Position numbers and translations under genes: made by a program. A DNA stretch of 6,687 nucleotides from positions 1-6,687 of the forward strand of contig NZ_CAMLDP010000087.1 of the NCBI RefSeq assembly GCF_946478925.1, in the 5' to 3' direction. The notes under the pieces are model-generated. The model did not search any database, was not told where the DNA came from, and worked only from the letters and a program-made list of their open reading frames with translations. This document shows positions 4,418 to 6,687 of the stretch, piece by piece (positions within the stretch are counted from its first letter, which is position 1; every line of letters starts with the position of its first letter). This DNA comes from an uncultured Nitrososphaera sp. (GTDB lineage: Archaea; Thermoproteota; Nitrososphaeria; Nitrososphaerales; Nitrososphaeraceae).

Positions 4418-4663
4418 ATGACTTGCAAGGGTATATGCATCCGTCACAAGGCTCAAAAGCCGGTAGGCTCGGGCAGGTACGCCAGCGGGCAAAAGAGGTG
4501 CCAGATCTGCGAGATATTCATCAAGTGGGATGGCCTTTGGTGCCCGTGCTGCGGGTACAGGCTCCGTACAAAGCCGAGGAACCTAAAGTACAAGGCAAAG
4601 CTGCGCGCCAAGGCCGCCAAGATGGTCGAGGCGCCGCCAGTCCTTACTGTTAAAAGAAAGTAG
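4418..4663 (+). CDS. Small zinc-binding (zinc-ribbon type) basic protein
   Basis: The protein has 81 residues with two Cys groups. An N-terminal C3-x3-C7 is followed by a ribbon-like C28-x2-C31 (RCQICEIF) and WCPCCGYRL (C42, C44, C45). The spacing CxxC-x10-CxxC (C28, C31, C42, C45) fits a zinc ribbon. The C-terminal half is rich in Lys and Arg (RTKPRNLKYKAKLRAKAAK), so nucleic-acid binding is likely. Similar small proteins with this ICEIF...CPCCGYRLRTKPR signature occur repeatedly in Nitrososphaera genomes as I remember it; the function is not known to me. The ATG at 4418 is preceded by GGGGGT at 4403-4408. Its last 14 bases overlap the 3' end of the convergent minus-strand gene. Confidence 0.85.
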   Translation: MTCKGICIRHKAQKPVGSGRYASGQKRCQICEIFIKWDGLWCPCCGYRLRTKPRNLKYKAKLRAKAAKMVEAPPVLTVKRK

Positions 4664-5528
4664 CACCCGTAGTCTTTAGGCCCCTTTTTGCGGCCAAGGA
4701 CAGGCTTTTCTGTAGCCTCTCCAGCTGCTGCTCATCGCCAGATAGGTCCATGGCAATCTGGACAAGCTTGGCGTAGCGCCTGAAAAACACGTCGTTTCTT
4801 GCAGCCAGGTTTTCCGCTGCGACCCTGCCTGCGTAGTAGTAGCAGTCGGCGAGCATACTCTTTTCCAGCAGGTGCTCTACCTTGGTGCGCACAAGCTCTC
4901 TATCATAGTCTCTGGATTTCAGCTCCAGCATTGCCTCAGTCGACCTTGCTATGGCTGGTCTCGTGGCCCGCTCTATTCCGATACACTCTAGCGCGGCCTG
5001 GACGCCGTCTGCCACATCGGCGGGCAGGTCGGCCTGCCTTGTCTGCGCAAGCTCGTGCAAGGGCATTGGCCGCGCGCCGAAAACCGCAAGGGTGCCGGCT
5101 ACAAGGTGGTACGACGCCATTTTGAGCCACATCGCCCCTGCTACCTGCTGCTCCTTTCTGGCAAGCTTGAACCTCTGTTGGCAGAAAAGTGAGCTTACTA
5201 GAGCCTTTCTGCCGGACGCAAAAAGGGCTTTTCTGAATCTGTCTTCTGTTATGCCCTTGAGGGTTGATGAGGTGGAAAATTCTTTTGAATCTCTGATTAT
5301 TGTCATGCCTCTCAAGGCGACAAGGTGGTCCCTTGGCAGGCTAATGTGCACCAGTTCCACGATGTGGTCGCCGACCTTCTCAAGTCGGTTTTCACCCTGC
5401 CCAAACACGGCGATATCGTACTCGCAGCAATCGTGAGACATTTCACCGGCGGCCCTGCAGCCCACTAGGCCCGCAGGATGGGGCAGCTCTGCAACATAGT
5501 CCCTGACTGCCTTGGGCACCAACACCAT
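4650..5528 (-). CDS. Nucleotidyltransferase-like protein with helical C-terminal region
   Basis: The N-terminal region looks like a nucleotidyltransferase fold. VGCRAAGEMS (residues 22-31) stands where the glycine/serine motif is found, and EYDIAVF (36-42) holds an acidic-x-acidic pair (E36, D38). E58 in IVELVHI could be the third acidic residue. The first motif is imperfect (G-C where G-S is usual), so activity and substrate are uncertain. Residues 80-292 are mostly helical, with a charged central part and aromatic YHLVAG and CYYYAGR patches, and may be a HEPN-like or substrate-binding domain. I chose the ATG at 5528 (292 residues) because a TATA-like box ends 27 nt ahead of it; an upstream ATG at 5549 would add seven residues but sits only 6 nt from that box. 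The gene converges on the zinc-protein gene and diverges from the dehydrogenase gene. Confidence 0.65.
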   Translation of the reverse strand: MVLVPKAVRDYVAELPHPAGLVGCRAAGEMSHDCCEYDIAVFGQGENRLEKVGDHIVELVHISLPRDHLVALRGMTIIRDSKEFSTSSTLKGITEDRFRKALFASGRKALVSSLFCQQRFKLARKEQQVAGAMWLKMASYHLVAGTLAVFGARPMPLHELAQTRQADLPADVADGVQAALECIGIERATRPAIARSTEAMLELKSRDYDRELVRTKVEHLLEKSMLADCYYYAGRVAAENLAARNDVFFRRYAKLVQIAMDLSGDEQQLERLQKSLSLAAKRGLKTTGATFF

Positions 5529-5548
5529 GCCAAGGGCCGGCGGAAGCA

Positions 5549-5562
5549 TTAAAGCTTATACG
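5549..5562. promoter_or_regulatory. Bidirectional TATA-like element between divergent genes
   Basis: The string TTAAAGCTTATAC reads TATA-like both ways around an AAGCTT core. On the minus strand TATAAGC is 27-33 nt from the ATG at 5528; on the plus strand the element is about 28-41 nt from the ATG at 5590. It is the only AT-rich patch in this very short gap. Confidence 0.5.
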
Positions 5563-5589
5563 GGCGACAGGCTGACATCTGTCTGCGAA

Positions 5590-6687
5590 ATGAAAAAAAA
5601 GACTGGCAACAACAGCGCGATTTCAGGTCTTGCAGGTAAGATAAAATCAGGCAAGGTGAAAATTGCAGTCTATGGCCTAGGCCACGTCGGCTCGCCGATA
5701 GCGTCCGTATGGCTCAGGTTCGGCGCGCATGTTATAGGAGTTGACAAGTCGCCTTCTGTCCTTGAAAGTGCCAGAAAGGGCAGGACGCACGTGCCCGAGC
5801 CGGGTGTGAACGAGGCATTTGCAAAGGGGCTCAAGCAAAAGCGCTTTTTCGTTTATGATGATGCAGTAAAGGCGTCGCAGGACTCGCAGGTCAAGATGAT
5901 CTGCGTGCCGGTTCTGACCGTCGGCCAGTCGCTTTCTGCCGACCTTGGCGCCGTCAAGCAAGTCGCCTCTTCCGTAGGGAAGGGGCTCAAAAAGGGCGAC
6001 CTTGTCGTGCTGAACCCGAGCGTTCCTCCGGGCACCTCTGAAGATGTAGTCGTCCCGATACTGGAAAAGGAAAGCGGGTTGAAAGCAGAAAGTGACTTTT
6101 CAATGGTCTACAGCCCCGAGCGCATCTACGAGGGCAGGGCAATCGAGGACATCGAGGAGCGCTATCCTGCTATTGTGTCCGGCGCCGGCCCAAAAAGCGT
6201 CGAGGCCGGATCGAAACTGTTCTCACTCGTGTTCAAGCGCGGCGTTATGACGATGGCAAACATGCGCACAGCCGAGGCCGAGAAGCTGCTTGAAGGCGTG
6301 TACAGGGACGTCAACATCGCGCTTGCAAACGAGATGGCACGCTTTTGCGAAAAGGTGGGAGTCGATTTCTGGGAGGCAAGGGACGGGGCAAACTCGCAGC
6401 CGTTCTGCCACATCCACAAGCCCGGAGTCGGAGTCGGCGGAGCCTGCATACCAGTCTACCCGCAGTTCATACTGCACACGGCTGATATTGCAAAAGCCGA
6501 GTGCAACATCACCCGGCTTGGAAGAAACGTCAACGACTCGATGCCAGCGTACTGCGTCTCGCAGGCGCTTGGCCTCCTCGACGGCGTTGCGCCGGCACAA
6601 TGCAAGGTGGCAGTCCTCGGCCTTGCGTTTCGCGGCGGCGTGTCTGACACGAGGCTCTCGCCGACCTACAGCGTCATTGATGAATTG
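5590..6687 (+). CDS. Nucleotide-sugar dehydrogenase, WecC-like (UDP-GlcNAc/ManNAc dehydrogenase family), 3' end outside window
   Basis: The frame stays open for 366 codons to the window edge; family members have about 420-450. These NAD-dependent enzymes oxidise the C6 hydroxyl of a UDP- or GDP-sugar to a uronic acid for surface glycans. Visible motifs are a Rossmann GLGHVG (29-34) with D52 ending strand 2, NPSVPPGT (142-149), YSPERIYEG (174-182), TAEAEKLLEGVYRDVNIALANE (from 227) with the conserved K232, and GVGVGGACIPVYP (279-291) with catalytic C286. The CIPV form points to the WecC/UDP-N-acetyl branch and not UDP-glucose dehydrogenase. Two positions differ from the classical active site: G236 stands where Asn follows the Lys by four, and Y290 where Asp follows the Cys by four. 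The ATG at 5590 opens a Lys-rich start about 22 residues before the fold. The divergent promoter is shared with the nucleotidyltransferase-like gene. Confidence 0.9.
   Translation, partial: MKKKTGNNSAISGLAGKIKSGKVKIAVYGLGHVGSPIASVWLRFGAHVIGVDKSPSVLESARKGRTHVPEPGVNEAFAKGLKQKRFFVYDDAVKASQDSQVKMICVPVLTVGQSLSADLGAVKQVASSVGKGLKKGDLVVLNPSVPPGTSEDVVVPILEKESGLKAESDFSMVYSPERIYEGRAIEDIEERYPAIVSGAGPKSVEAGSKLFSLVFKRGVMTMANMRTAEAEKLLEGVYRDVNIALANEMARFCEKVGVDFWEARDGANSQPFCHIHKPGVGVGGACIPVYPQFILHTADIAKAECNITRLGRNVNDSMPAYCVSQALGLLDGVAPAQCKVAVLGLAFRGGVSDTRLSPTYSVIDEL

Noticed and set aside
1..6687. CRISPR arrays, insertion sequences, integrases or phage genes
   Set aside because: No regularly spaced repeats, transposase motifs or terminal inverted repeats were found by reading.

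Overview
The window comes from an ammonia-oxidising archaeon of the Nitrososphaera type (Nitrososphaeria, soil group I.1b). The anchor is an intact 216-residue archaeal AmoA. Both of its gene ends carry the target sites of the standard archaeal amoA PCR primers, and an amoX gene lies beside it. AmoX next to AmoA with no amoB or amoC alongside is the scattered amo arrangement I associate with Nitrososphaera; Nitrosopumilus-type genomes keep amoA, X, C and B together. TATA-like boxes about 25-30 nt from starts, very short leaders and pyrimidine-tract terminators also fit an archaeon.

Layout: the 3' part of a tRNA-Pro(TGG) (1-53); an AT-rich spacer; a HdeD/DUF308-type membrane protein gene broken by a one-base frameshift (285-907, +). 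Then comes a minus-strand block, listed in transcription order: a secreted, sequon-rich protein with an Ig-like region and a PEF C-terminal anchor (3652-2483), amoX (2363-2049), amoA (1894-1244), and a 43-residue single-helix protein with a His-rich tail (1126-995). A plus-strand group follows: a 53-residue CxC protein, an 81-residue alpha/beta protein and an 81-residue zinc-binding protein. A nucleotidyltransferase-like gene (-) ends the interior of the window, and a WecC-type nucleotide-sugar dehydrogenase (+) runs off the right edge.

AmoA and AmoX act together in the membrane ammonia monooxygenase that makes hydroxylamine. Each minus-strand gene in the amo block has its own TATA-like box, and the first three each have their own T-rich terminator, so the block looks like a set of separately transcribed neighbours and not one operon. 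The 43-residue protein and a GCGGATTTCG element shared by the amoA and amoX upstream regions are the items most worth following up. The dehydrogenase and the PEF-anchored glycoprotein candidate both point to cell-surface carbohydrate or S-layer biology, but nothing in the sequence ties them functionally to ammonia oxidation.
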